Assembly (NCBI GenBank): GCA_013397455.1
Contig: VYZB01000289.1
Location: 1,099,965 to 1,163,964 of the forward strand
Reading direction: 5' to 3'
Length of the DNA stretch: 64,000 nt
Source of the DNA: Crotophaga sulcirostris
Lineage: Eukaryota > Chordata > Aves > Cuculiformes > Crotophagidae
The translations under genes were made by a program, and so were the position numbers. Positions 24,701 through 32,700 of this stretch are shown piece by piece (positions within the stretch are counted from its first letter, which is position 1; each line of letters begins with the position of its first letter). Under the pieces are notes generated by a model. That model saw nothing but the letters and a program-made list of their open reading frames with translations. It did no database searches and had not been told where the DNA came from.

Positions 24701-24876
24701 AACTGTCTGCCTAGAGTCTCCCACTGGAGTCTCTGGCTCTGGGGTAGCTTGTCCTTGCTGGAAGCAGTCTGTGCCTGTACTTCTGCTTTGTCTCCATCAT
24801 CAGGGCTTTGCTCTTGCTGTCCTTTTTTGTCCAGTGAATCCTCCAGCTGCCACGTAAGTTCAGCTGCTTTGTCCAT
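3148..24876 (-). CDS. WDFY4: WDFY4, 5' part of gene: 11 coding exons, 3' end outside window
   Basis: Coding exons, in transcript order, are 24876-24616, 17121-17007, 16408-16305, 14857-14711, 14087-13898, 12778-12589, 10469-10309, 9957-9505, 7924-7820, 7333-7143 and 3743-3148. All have AG/GT borders and every junction keeps phase, giving 2,513 nt, about 837 residues, ending in phase 2. The product matches the N-terminal helical (armadillo-like) region of WDFY4, with landmarks such as [16 protein letters not shown] and DLLK-SLLRIL stretches. It also aligns more weakly with the paralogue WDFY3/ALFY. Family knowledge: WDFY4 is a very large (about 3,180 residues in human) BEACH-domain protein with C-terminal WD40 repeats, needed for cross-presentation by type 1 dendritic cells. 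Those C-terminal domains would be encoded left of position 1. The divergent neighbour ARHGAP22 supports WDFY4 over WDFY3. Identity is confident; the exact start is less so (see the exon at 26.6 kb). Confidence 0.95.
4670..5553 (+). mobile_element. CR1 LINE, 5'-truncated young copy B
   Basis: A longer copy that includes the region after the catalytic motif ([20 protein letters not shown], then ...[20 protein letters not shown]) through the end of ORF2 (TAG at 5442-5444) and the ATACTGTG-type tail. The frame is intact. An ATG at 4629 in flanking DNA extends it by chance to 271 codons. Over the shared 3' 515 bp it differs from the 1.4-kb copy at only about eight positions by eye. It is antisense within the WDFY4 intron between exons 10 and 11. 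Confidence 0.95.
7143..7333 (-). CDS. WDFY4: WDFY4 coding exon 10 (residues 576-639)
   Basis: A 191-nt exon beginning (V)[20 protein letters not shown], continuing [20 protein letters not shown] and ending [11 protein letters not shown]. This is the most conserved block in the window relative to human WDFY4 ([20 protein letters not shown]...SILEQLS.IN.EEYMSII). The acceptor CCCCCAG has AG at 7335-7334 and the donor is GTAATT (7142-7137). Phase 0 at its end gives the conserved LLK/SLLRIL junction with exon 11. Confidence 0.96.
7820..7924 (-). CDS. WDFY4: WDFY4 coding exon 9 (residues 541-575)
   Basis: A 105-nt exon reading (A)[20 protein letters not shown] then [14 protein letters not shown]. 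It has no in-frame start codon of its own and is too short to show as a sizeable open reading frame. It was found from its splice sites and its match to the PERELTCVMLRIV...GSVRNAV segment of WDFY4. The acceptor is TGACAG (AG at 7926-7925) and the donor is GTAAGA (7819-7814). It enters in phase 1 and leaves in phase 1. Confidence 0.92.
9505..9957 (-). CDS. WDFY4: WDFY4 coding exon 8 (residues 390-540)
   Basis: A 453-nt exon, the second largest here, with a continuous 150-residue helical frame. It starts (G)[18 protein letters not shown] and includes [30 protein letters not shown] and [18 protein letters not shown]. These blocks are close to human WDFY4 as recalled. The acceptor is CCCACAG (AG at 9959-9958) and the donor is GTACAA (9504-9499). 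The exon contains an ATG two bases in, which is internal and not a start, because the preceding exon joins in frame. Confidence 0.96.
10270..10303. repeat. CA/TA simple repeat next to WDFY4 exon 7
   Basis: CCACACACACACACATACATATATACATATATAC lies within 6 bp of the exon 7 donor on the intron side. It is a probable polymorphic microsatellite. Confidence 0.9.
10309..10469 (-). CDS. WDFY4: WDFY4 coding exon 7 (residues 336-389)
   Basis: A 161-nt exon encoding (R)[20 protein letters not shown], then [20 protein letters not shown] and [13 protein letters not shown]. It matches the DPHLEELL...LTT.GRSELKV segment of WDFY4 and the LITSLTTYGVSELK segment of WDFY3. The acceptor is TTCCTAG (AG at 10471-10470) and the donor is GTACAG (10308-10303). 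A CA/TA-rich simple repeat begins almost immediately inside the following intron. Confidence 0.94.
12589..12778 (-). CDS. WDFY4: WDFY4 coding exon 6 (residues 273-335)
   Basis: A 190-nt exon encoding (A)[20 protein letters not shown], then [20 protein letters not shown] and an [14 protein letters not shown] ending. It aligns with the TDCVRLSLQNL...DSYPVS...EFEN..GY.LLLKVLLR stretch of WDFY4. The acceptor CACCACAG has AG at 12780-12779, followed by a palindromic CACAGCTGTGG at the exon border. The donor is a consensus GTAAGT (12588-12583). It leaves in phase 2. Confidence 0.94.
13898..14087 (-). CDS. WDFY4: WDFY4 coding exon 5 (residues 210-272)
   Basis: A 190-nt exon beginning [20 protein letters not shown] and continuing [30 protein letters not shown] and NSIMYLQ. 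It matches the ELQSLLIATT, VLRAISKAQ and IQYLQ landmarks of human WDFY4. The acceptor is TTTTCAG (AG at 14089-14088). The donor CAAG/GTGTGG (13897-13892) is weak beyond the GT, but it is the only site that preserves phase with the next exon, completing an Ala codon. Confidence 0.93.
14711..14857 (-). CDS. WDFY4: WDFY4 coding exon 4 (residues 161-209)
   Basis: A 147-nt exon (49 codons) in phase 0 at both ends. It starts [20 protein letters not shown] and continues [10 protein letters not shown], then an acidic linker ([12 protein letters not shown]) and QEILVK. The [14 protein letters not shown] core is the best-conserved local motif of WDFY4 and WDFY3 in this region. The acceptor is ACTTAG (AG at 14859-14858) and the donor is GTGAGA (14710-14705). 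Confidence 0.94.
16207..16230. repeat. A-rich tract in WDFY4 intron 3
   Basis: A run of A interrupted by single G residues on the plus strand (T-rich in the sense of WDFY4), ending about 75 bp beyond the exon 3 donor. Confidence 0.9.
16305..16408 (-). CDS. WDFY4: WDFY4 coding exon 3 (residues 126-160)
   Basis: A 104-nt exon encoding (E)[19 protein letters not shown] then [15 protein letters not shown]. The acceptor is GTAACAG, with AG at 16410-16409. The donor is GTAAGA at 16304-16299. The sequence aligns with the ARLA..QLL..KG.....LLLK.VY.L segment of human WDFY4. A long A-rich tract lies about 75 bp downstream of the donor, on the intron side. It ends in phase 0. Confidence 0.93.
17007..17121 (-). 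CDS. WDFY4: WDFY4 coding exon 2 (residues 88-125)
   Basis: The frame is [20 protein letters not shown] followed by [18 protein letters not shown], matching the AWE...GVI.FP.LQ.LA segment of WDFY4 and the helix ending VTEIRRR of WDFY3. The acceptor is TTTCAG, with AG at 17123-17122. The donor is GTAATG at 17006-17001. The exon enters in phase 0 and leaves in phase 1, which the next exon completes as a Glu codon. About 7.5 kb of intron separates it from exon 1, the longest intron seen in this gene; three CR1 insertions lie inside it. Confidence 0.93.
18661..18998 (+). mobile_element. CR1 LINE, short 3' copy C
   Basis: Starts abruptly at AAAAGGAGGTTGTAGTCAGG and runs through the end of the CR1 ORF and 3'UTR to AACACTGTGATACTGTGATG. 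It differs from the 1.4- and 4.7-kb copies at many diagnostic sites, for example TAGATGATGGGTTGG instead of TAGAAGATGAGTTGG after the stop. It is antisense in WDFY4 intron 1. Confidence 0.92.
20595..21584 (+). mobile_element. CR1 LINE, longest copy D, two frameshifts
   Basis: Begins within the reverse transcriptase fingers/palm ([22 protein letters not shown]). It then shifts frame just before the catalytic ADD box, read as [20 protein letters not shown], and shifts again near 20810-20840 before a clean 214-codon frame to a stop at 21480. The first shift looks like a small deletion at ATTAGCAGATGATACC compared with the expected CR1 order. The tail is AATACTGTGATACTGTGA. It lies antisense in WDFY4 intron 1, 1.6 kb from the 18.7-kb copy. 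Confidence 0.95.
24173..24328 (+). mobile_element. CR1 LINE, 3' fragment I
   Basis: Covers only the end of the ORF (GGGGAGGTGGTGGAGTCGCC), the TTAGATGATGGGTTGGTGTTGG 3'UTR and the GGACTCGATGATCTCAAAGG block. It stops after CCTTTCCAACCT with no terminal octamer repeats. It is antisense in WDFY4 intron 1, 290 bp downstream of exon 1. Confidence 0.88.
24616..24876 (-). CDS. WDFY4: WDFY4 coding exon 1 (residues 1-87) with likely start codon
   Basis: The ATG at 24876-24874 opens an 87-codon frame beginning [13 protein letters not shown]. Residues 10-50 are rich in D, E, K, Q and S and look disordered. Residues about 51-87 are helix-like and end in [10 protein letters not shown], which aligns with the LLPLFLK region of human WDFY4 and the LPVF region of WDFY3. 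The exon ends in phase 0 before a weak GTTTGT donor (24615-24610). The acceptor AG lies at 24879-24878, leaving one base before the ATG. An alternative AG lies at about 24889. This methionine corresponds to the human start by position, but the frame can be extended through an upstream exon, so the start is likely rather than proven. Confidence 0.88.
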
Positions 24877-24889
24877 GCTGAGAAGAGAC

Positions 24890-26620
24890 CTGAAGTTAAA
24901 GATACCGTGTTATTTACAGTAAGCATCATCTCTTACCAGTCAAGCGCCCCATGAAGCCAGACACTGACAGTCAACTATTGGAGCTGGGCAGTTTAGAAAT
25001 GTGGAAACACGGGCAGCTGCTGACTCTTTTCCAGTTCTGTTGGCAAAGCACTCTGCTCCTGGACAAGATCATTACCAGCATGCAATCACATGGACAAGCT
25101 CTCTCCCATGAGATGCATCTGCATGTGTTAGGCAATTCATCTGGGCTTTGGCAGGACAAACTGGCAAGCCATGCAGGAAATCCAGATGCCAGTCTCGGCT
25201 TTGCCACTGAAATAGATACCTGTTGGTATTTCTCCTTTTTCAGGATCCCATGTGTATTTGTGAAGTGCTGTCAGATTCAATCAAGTGGGACAACAGTACA
25301 ACCTGTTCACCATGAAACAGAGCCACGGATGAGGCCATCCTGAAAAAGGAGAAAAACCAACCCCTACCTATACTTCACCCCAATTGTAAAACAAGTCATA
25401 ACTATTGCCATCATCAGTTCTACAACAGAAGAGCACTACCCAAGAGCCAGGTTACACATTTCATTGAGTATGGATGCTAAACTAAGTTGCACATCTTTGA
25501 TGCATTCCTTACTTGGAGTGAGGCTGAAACATGGACTGGAAGAGGAGCTGTATGGAAAAGCCAAGGATTACACATTAGTGTGCTTCCCAAACAGGCAGCA
25601 ACATTCAGCTCTTCTATCCTGCAGATGCACAGCTCTGTACAAGACTTAGTTTTTTTCACTTACAACCTTATCTCTTTTGCTTATCCTGTAAACTGAAACG
25701 GATATGCCTCGATGAGGGAGCATGGTGCTTCCAGCATTCTCATTTCCATCAAATCAAACCTACAGTGATTCCATCAAATCAAACCTACCTTGCACTATAG
25801 ACAGAAGAATCCATCTGGTACCCTCATCTCAACCCAAAGTCCTTTCATCTACTTTCCAGCCCTATTTTCATCCATAGCCTCCTGGAAGGTCATTGACACA
25901 GCCTCAAATCCACAGCAACCCTACTTCTTTGCCATAGCCTTGCAAGAGGTCATCCTGCTACCCATAGCCTACATAATGGCAACACTCACACTGATGGAAA
26001 TTACGCTTCTCCAGTTTTCATCAAAATTAGCCATATGCTTCTTGGTGTCTAGGACATCATCTGACTACTTAAAATATGACACACATAAATTATCTTAGTG
26101 TGGGCAGGCAGTTGGGAAGTCGTCATGAACATGAACATATCTCATCACTTTGCTTAGCAAATATATTGTATTTTAAGAACCTAGAAGAATCATTAACACA
26201 TCATTACCCCTCTTCAAAGAAAACATCAATGTACCTCCATTTCTAGGAAATATGTTCCTTCTCTACAGCATCTCTTTGATTGTCATTCTAGTTTGTCAAT
26301 AAAAATGCCAAAAAGCAAACGAAAGTAAAAAACTGAGTCAGATCCCCTGGCCTACCAATACATACATCCCCTAAAAAAAAAATCTAAAAAAGACTATTAG
26401 GAGCCTGCTTTAGAAATTACGAGCCAACACCAACACTATATTTGGGGTTCCCTTCCTTCACCATCCATCAGTTATGCAGCTTGCTTACTGCTTGCATCCT
26501 GCCCACTCCAAATGAGATGAACCAGTTTCACTTCCACAATCATGCAGTAGCTGCTGATGGTCCCAGCAGACACCTGTGCTTGCATGCAAATGCTGATTCT
26601 TCACACTACAGCAGAGGGTA
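24890..26620 (-). other. WDFY4 upstream or 5' intron sequence
   Basis: This stretch lies between the first recognised coding exon and the candidate exon at 26.6 kb. It holds a 25-bp direct repeat near 25.75 kb and no recognisable transposon. If the 26.6-kb exon is real, this is an intron of about 1.75 kb. Confidence 0.5.
25744..25790. repeat. 25-bp direct repeat, about 1.9 copies
   Basis: TTCCATCAAATCAAACCTAC occurs at 25744 and again at 25769, separated by AGTGA, a 25-bp period. Confidence 0.9.
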
Positions 26621-26626
26621 ACTTAC

Positions 26627-26784
26627 TCTACCACAGGCCATCCTTTGTCCTTCGCTAAGAGACGGAGGGCTGCAAAATTTAGATGAGTCTCCAGGGATTT
26701 TAATCTGGAACTTCCTTCCTCAACAACACTTTGTGTTTCCCTGCTGTTGTTTTCCTTAATTATCTGTGTTAAGACAACACAGCC
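26627..26784 (-). CDS. Candidate extra 5' exon of WDFY4 (UTR or N-terminal extension)
   Basis: On the minus strand a strong acceptor (TTTTTCTGCTCACAG, AG at 26786-26785) precedes 158 nt that end at a consensus GTAAGT donor (26626-26621). One frame is open throughout: GCVVLTQIIKENNSRETQSV, then VEEGSSRLKSLETHLNFAAL and RLLAKDKGWPVV plus two bases. Those two bases (GA) plus the single C before the WDFY4 ATG form GAC, so the frame would run straight into MDKAAELTW. The frame has no methionine, so an upstream exon would be needed to start it. I do not recognise the sequence in WDFY4 orthologues. If it is untranslated instead, it carries an ATG in a good context (26640-26638) that would make a short uORF overlapping the WDFY4 start. 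Both readings are inference. Confidence 0.45.
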
Positions 26785-27518
26785 CTGTGAGCAGAAAAAG
26801 CGTGATTACTGTCTGCACAGAGTAAACAGGAAGACTCTGTTCCTCATGACTGTGTGGGAGTTACTTTTGTCATCTGTTATACTTAACCCTGGTATGGGAT
26901 TTCAGCCCACTTGAGTCATCGTGAAGCTGCAGAGTGTGCTGAGAAAGCCTGGGCTCTTGTTCTAGGGGTGTCAGTGAGCATAGTTTAGAGTTACTTTTTC
27001 AACAAGGCTGCTCTCGCATCCCAAATGGCGTCGTTCACTTCATAAGAGAAACCTCTCACCTTGGAAGCTACTCTGCCTTGCCTAAATCAATGTTAAGAAA
27101 TAACTACCTCACTCCCACTGCCTGCATTCACCTTTGTCATTTATATAGAGAAGAACCAAACCCTTACTGAGGCTTTTTACAGATGGTGAAAGTGAGGTGT
27201 GGAGACGTGAAATTAAGTGCTTGCTCTGGCCTCCGAAGGCCAGTGACAAACTAATCAACAGCACTGCTTGAACTACGCTGCACTGAATGGCACTGCAAAT
27301 GTCTTAAATATTTTTCTCTCTTTCTATTCGTAATTTACTTAGCCGGCCTTCGGTGGTGGCGCAGCTAAGGCAAGCAGGATTGTCATTCAAAAAGTTCTCA
27401 CTCTGTAAGTCTATGTAATGAAAGAATTCTTCCACTCTCCACACAAACCATAAAAAGCACATATGCACACGTCATTAATTAATTAATGAAGACCTAATTC
27501 TAACAGACAATGTAAGAC

Positions 27519-27725
27519 ATTTGTGCATACGTAGAAATCTTTAATCTCCAGAAGTATATGAAAACAAAACAAGGATTCTGTTTTCATATATATATGGAGG
27601 ATTTACCTCCTTATTTACTTCAACTGTCTAGACTAGAAGAGGCATGCTGAACTAAATACCGTTCCTCTAGTATCAGTCAGTTGTCCCTACTTGCACTATC
27701 TGCTTTAAATATTCCTTTTCCTAAA
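27519..27725. repeat. Diverged local duplication, left copy
   Basis: Shares with 28516-28680 the ordered blocks GAAATCTTTAATCTCCA, CTGTCYAGAC, AGAGGC, ACTAAATA and CTGCTTTAAATATTCCTT, in the same orientation. The two copies differ by many substitutions and indels. It could be an ancient tandem duplication or two copies of an unrecognised dispersed repeat. Confidence 0.7.
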
Positions 27726-28515
27726 ACCTTTTCTGTGTTTACAATTTCATTTGGACTTCTAAATCCTTTGCATTTTGTATTCTTCTCAGAGGATAATTAT
27801 TCTTCTAGGCCAATCACAATATCACAAGGTCCAGCATTCAAGTGCCTTTAGTATTTAGGGTAGCCTTGGTATTTTGAAAGGGTCTTCTGTGTTGGTTTTC
27901 CACTATATCTCACCATTTGTCCTGATTCTCAATGTAAATTAATGTCTTATTTCAGTCCTAATTAGTTATAAATACCACAGTGATACAAAAAGTAAAGTCT
28001 AAATAATAAAGATTTTAAAAGACACGAAAGCAAAAATATGTCAAATAAACTCGATGCTATCATTCAGAAAGTACTGTCAGGTAACAGAGAGGAAGTGGAA
28101 CTTCTGTATTTTCCCTTTTGTTCTAAAAGAAGCCTGTGTGAAATCACCCTGCAATGTGGCTATGCCTTTTCAGACTGATAAGACAAAAGGGAAGAAAAGT
28201 TCAATCAAAGCTGGCAAAAGGACAGGCAGAACACTGATATCAAAAGCTTACTGGCTGAACAAGCATGAATTTTAAAATGACAATTTAACTGTATTTATCT
28301 AGGATTAACTTCCCCAGGAGTCCAAAGTGATCCCATACAACTACAAAATCCCAATTTGCACCAAAATGAAGAAGTTTACATATATGTTTTAAATCATTTG
28401 TTATCAGAAAAGGGTCTCATAGCAAGACGACCAACTAAAACACAATCAAGTCTCATACCAAATTTCCGAGTTTGGTTCACTTTTTATGGTAAATATCTGC
28501 AAAAAAATTTTCATA

Positions 28516-28680
28516 TATTTGAGTGTACATGGAAATCTTTAATCTCCAAAAGTACAGAAAAGCAAAATGAGCACTACAGTTTGCCTCTATTTACTCCATC
28601 TGTCCAGACAAGAGGCTTACTAGACTAAATATCAGATCACTACTATTTGGACTACCTGCTTTAAATATTCCTTCTCCTAA
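28516..28680. repeat. Diverged local duplication, right copy
   Basis: Second copy of the block at 27519-27725, about 1.0 kb to the right in direct orientation and about 40 bp shorter. It ends in the strongly conserved CTGCTTTAAATATTCCTTCTCCTAA. Flanking sequence on both sides does not obviously align. Confidence 0.7.
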
Positions 28681-29204
28681 CAGCCTTTTATTGACCACTA
28701 AACCCCAGGATTCTGGTGACTATCCAAAACACAGAGCTCAGCACCCCAAAAATGCAATGTGATACCTCTTTATATCCCCTTCCTTTCCTTGTCAGCCAAG
28801 ATAAATCTGTTCATTAAGTAGTCATGACAGTCAATCATTTTAAATGCTAAAAACACAGGTTCCACTACCTCCCAGGAAAGCAGTCTGATGCCAAAACAGA
28901 CCCAAGCAGTAGAAGTCATTGCTTGTTTCTTTTATGAATTATCTTCTCTCCCAGATTCTAGTTCTACCCCAATTCAGTCACAAACTCCCTTTTTGTGGCT
29001 CACACCACTCTGTGCTCACAGGAAATGTGCCAGACGCTGTCCATCTACTACTCTCTTACCTCTGTCCCTCCTAATCAACTCAGCTCTTCCTGAGCTCCCT
29101 CTGCCTGTCTTTAACTGTCTAGAGCTGTCAGTTCTATGTCTGTCAATCAAACTTGACATATTTCATGAGGCAAATCACCACCAGAAAGATTTACATTTTG
29201 ATGT

Positions 29205-29252
29205 CACTCTATCTTCTCCAATACGAGGCACTCTATCTTCTCCAATACGAGG
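29205..29252. repeat. Perfect 24-bp tandem duplication
   Basis: Two identical adjacent 24-bp units, each beginning CACTCTATC and ending ATACGAGG. Perfect identity suggests a recent slippage or duplication event in intergenic DNA. Confidence 0.95.
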
Positions 29253-29783
29253 ACTGCAATGAATTAAAACATGTTGCAAAATTCAATAGCCTACCATTTT
29301 TGCCAGAATTTCATAACTGAAAATTCTATGGGAAGGTATTATCTTTTCCTAAGTTCTGGCACAGCACTTTATACAACAGGAGCCTAACTTGGTGCCTTGA
29401 AATATAAATAGTTGACAAAATACAAATAACAGAGGGGTTTTAAAACACTTGTCAGTTTAGAGAAGATTGACTACTGTTCAGAGAACACAACCGATTTCAG
29501 TAGGACACAGCCCTTACTTTTTCAGCAATACAGATATCATTTCAGCTTGTTTCAACAAGGTGTGACACTATTACTGTAACAGGAATTACATTCATATACA
29601 CTTGGACTTCATTTGCCCAAGCATATTTTTACTTCTTAAGTACATCTAAGTTGGACAAGGCATTTCTGCAGCAGAACCTAATACATCTTTAATTCAGTTT
29701 CAAACACTTAACTGAATTTCTGTTCATGTTTATTTGAAAAGCATCTCCATGCAATCCAAAAGCAGCTCTAAAACTGAGTGAGG

Positions 29784-29795
29784 CCCCCCCCCCCC
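29784..29795. repeat. C homopolymer (12 nt)
   Basis: Twelve consecutive C in AT-rich intergenic DNA. Confidence 0.95.
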
Positions 29796-32700
29796 ATGTA
29801 CTTACTCTTCATTTTTTCTGTTTTAAAACGTAGTATCTAAATATCTATTTTGGAAGAGTTTCTTCTCTGACTTGTACATACCCCTACTGCAGCCTAGAGA
29901 GAAGAAGAGATATCGGGTTTATTTGCTTTTGAGATGTGGTCCTCCTGGAGTTGAAATAATAGCCCCATCTCAAGAGCAAACGGAATGCTTCTGGTCAGTC
30001 ATGGACAACATAGCTGTAACACTCAAAGGAACAAGACCAGGGCAATTTTGATCATCACAAAACAACAGATCACTAGGTAAAGACTTGCAGTTAAACCAAA
30101 TCTAACAAGTCTCCCCTAGAAGCAGCAAGAGATATATCCTTTAATCTGCAATTGTATTGTATTATCATCCCTCGATTAAAGAATACAAGTAAGCCACTGA
30201 GCCTTTTTTTCTCCTTGTCCTGTGGTTTAGCGTAAACTTTGACTGAAATGTTTGCTGTTTGAGAAAAACCCTACCACAACAAGTCAGTTGCAGATAATAC
30301 TACAGTTTCCTTCAAGAGCTAACTCCTGACATACCTTTACTCCTAGATTTGGCAGCTCCTGTTGCAGTCAACAACCACATCCAGAGAAATGAGTGCTACT
30401 GCTTCTGTCCTACCAGACATCTTAGTGTATGCAGCTGCTCCCACTCTGCTCTTTAAGCTTTCCACTGTGAATCACCTGATTAGCTGCTGCACTTATTTCC
30501 TGAGGAAAGCAGAAGTGAGGAGCAAATGAGCCACATGCTCAGGACCCGCCAATCTCCCAAAGCAACTTAGAACAATTCAGCTTATGCACAAACCTGGCAG
30601 ATACTGCATGATTCTCCCTGGGTCAAGAGTAACCAGGTATTGTATTTCCCCCCGTGTCATATTCACAAAGAAAAGCTGGGGGGTGGAGGTGGTGTTTCAC
30701 TGTGTTTTTAAATTATACGGTTTGCCAAACTACTACAAGAACACAGCATCACAAAGCTCATGGTCTCTGTGCAACCTGTACCTAAAGGACAAGGCAACAG
30801 TTGGAGCTCTGAGCACAGGCCAAGCAAGCTCTCACACCCGGTGAAAGGCATCCAACACATCCACTACTTCCCTTTCTTAGTCTGTTCACATATTAACTGA
30901 TACTTTCCTAGTTGCAATGTGGCCAAAACCATAGTGATGAGATGGCAGAAGCACAAGGACACAGAAGAGAATATTAATACCACCTTAGATAGAACATCAT
31001 TGATTTCCCCTTCTTAACTCAGAAGTGGGCATAAATGTGCTTCATTTCTGCCATTTCAGTCTTGGTTTAAAACCATGAAACAGGTCATTTGCAGCAGACC
31101 CTCCATGCTGTCTGATCAGAGATTTATTTCCCAGGAACCTTCCTTATCCAGTGGTGCCCCCCTCACTAGATGCTGTCAGGACTCAGAGTCATTAGTACAT
31201 TTCTAATCCACACAGCACAGGAAGCACCATTTCTCTTTTTCATTCTGCACTAACTGCTGATGGGGCTGAAAGTCCAGAGTTTCAACACACCCTGCTGCTT
31301 AATCTCTGCTTCACTGGAGCAAAACTGCTGTAACCAAATTCTCTGTAGTAAAAATAACCCAAGGGGTAAAGACCAGCTAGTAGCTAATGTAGTAGGAGGC
31401 AATGCCACAACTTCCTTTGTTAGTCTGGGCTGTTTATAAGAAAAACCCCTTGCACTGTGCCTCCACCTACACAAACTGAGAGAAAAATCCTTCCTTTCTT
31501 TGTCCTTCCCCCCCTCAGTCTCACAGAAAAAAAAAGAAAAAAAAAAGGCGTGCATCCTACATACTTGCATTTGTATCTATGTGCGGGACACCCAGCTGGA
31601 AGGAGCCCTCATCTTGGTTTAAGGTTTCTAAAAAGGACACTAACAACTTCGTGGAGCCAGCTCTGCCAACACCAACTGGAACTGCCATCTGAGAGGGGCA
31701 GCGCTCTTAAGCAGATCATGAACAGCCCAGTGGACATGAGATGTCTCACCCAAGCTGGACACACAGTGGGCTTTCTGAGGCAAGGATCTCTAGGTAACTA
31801 CAAGGTCCACTTGTCTCACAGCATCAAATAATATCCCTTATGTTGAGACTTATTAAATTTCTCTCTTCCTTGTCACTCCAAACTCCACACACAAGTGGAA
31901 AACCCGTGTTTAAGGACACCTTTATAGTAATGATACCCCCCACATCCAGGTATCTTAGTTATTTTAGTGGTCCAAAATGGCTAGAAGCACAGCACTTCTC
32001 CAGCTTTAGGCTGGAGGCCAGCTACTGCAGATTTCTCCTGAAACCCAGCTTGCAGTACGTTTCGGATTTACGAAATGTTGAGCTAGCCGCAGGGTTTTTT
32101 TTCCCACTCTTCACTTTTCCTGATAAAATCCAGCTATCTTCTTTCTTTGTTCTTGATAAAAAGAATATTTATTAAAAATGAGCATCAAATTATTTTTCAT
32201 TTCTTTAACAACATAAAGGGAAGTGGCTCTCTTTCATTTTCAATAGTAGAAGAGGAGCTGACAGACTGCAGAGAAAGGCAATGCAAAAATTTAAACCATC
32301 TGTTTAACCATCATTTTCACTCATCATTTTTTTCAGCAAACATTGAAATCAGTAATGAAGGAGGCATTCAGCTCCTTCAGGAAATCTTCCCAAAGAAGTG
32401 AAAGCAGGGGGCCATGAAGCAAAAAGCCACAGGACTGTGAGCTTGAGCAGTTCAGCTCCTCTCCCTCTGGCACACACGTGTGTGGGGCAGCAGGGAAGGC
32501 TATCCCATCTCTTTGGCCAGGTTTTCCTGCCCAGGCCTGCTGTCCCCTCACATCACCACCACCTCTGAGGAAATTAAGGCAGCATGTACAGATTCATGGC
32601 CACACTATGCGGATTGTAAGGTTACTTGCATATTGTTACACCTGCACAAATAACTAAGCTTCATCTTGAAGTTAAATGGAGCTCATGCTGATGAAGCCAT

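Noticed and set aside
28888..29262. Plus-strand 124-codon open frame
   Set aside because: Composition is low-information, it includes the 24-bp tandem duplication, and no homology is recognised.
30330..30400. Minus-strand ATG followed by 14 codons and a GTATGT donor, a possible first exon for WDFY4
   Set aside because: It ends in phase 1, and joining to the 26.6-kb exon gives a stop after a few codons; no other support.
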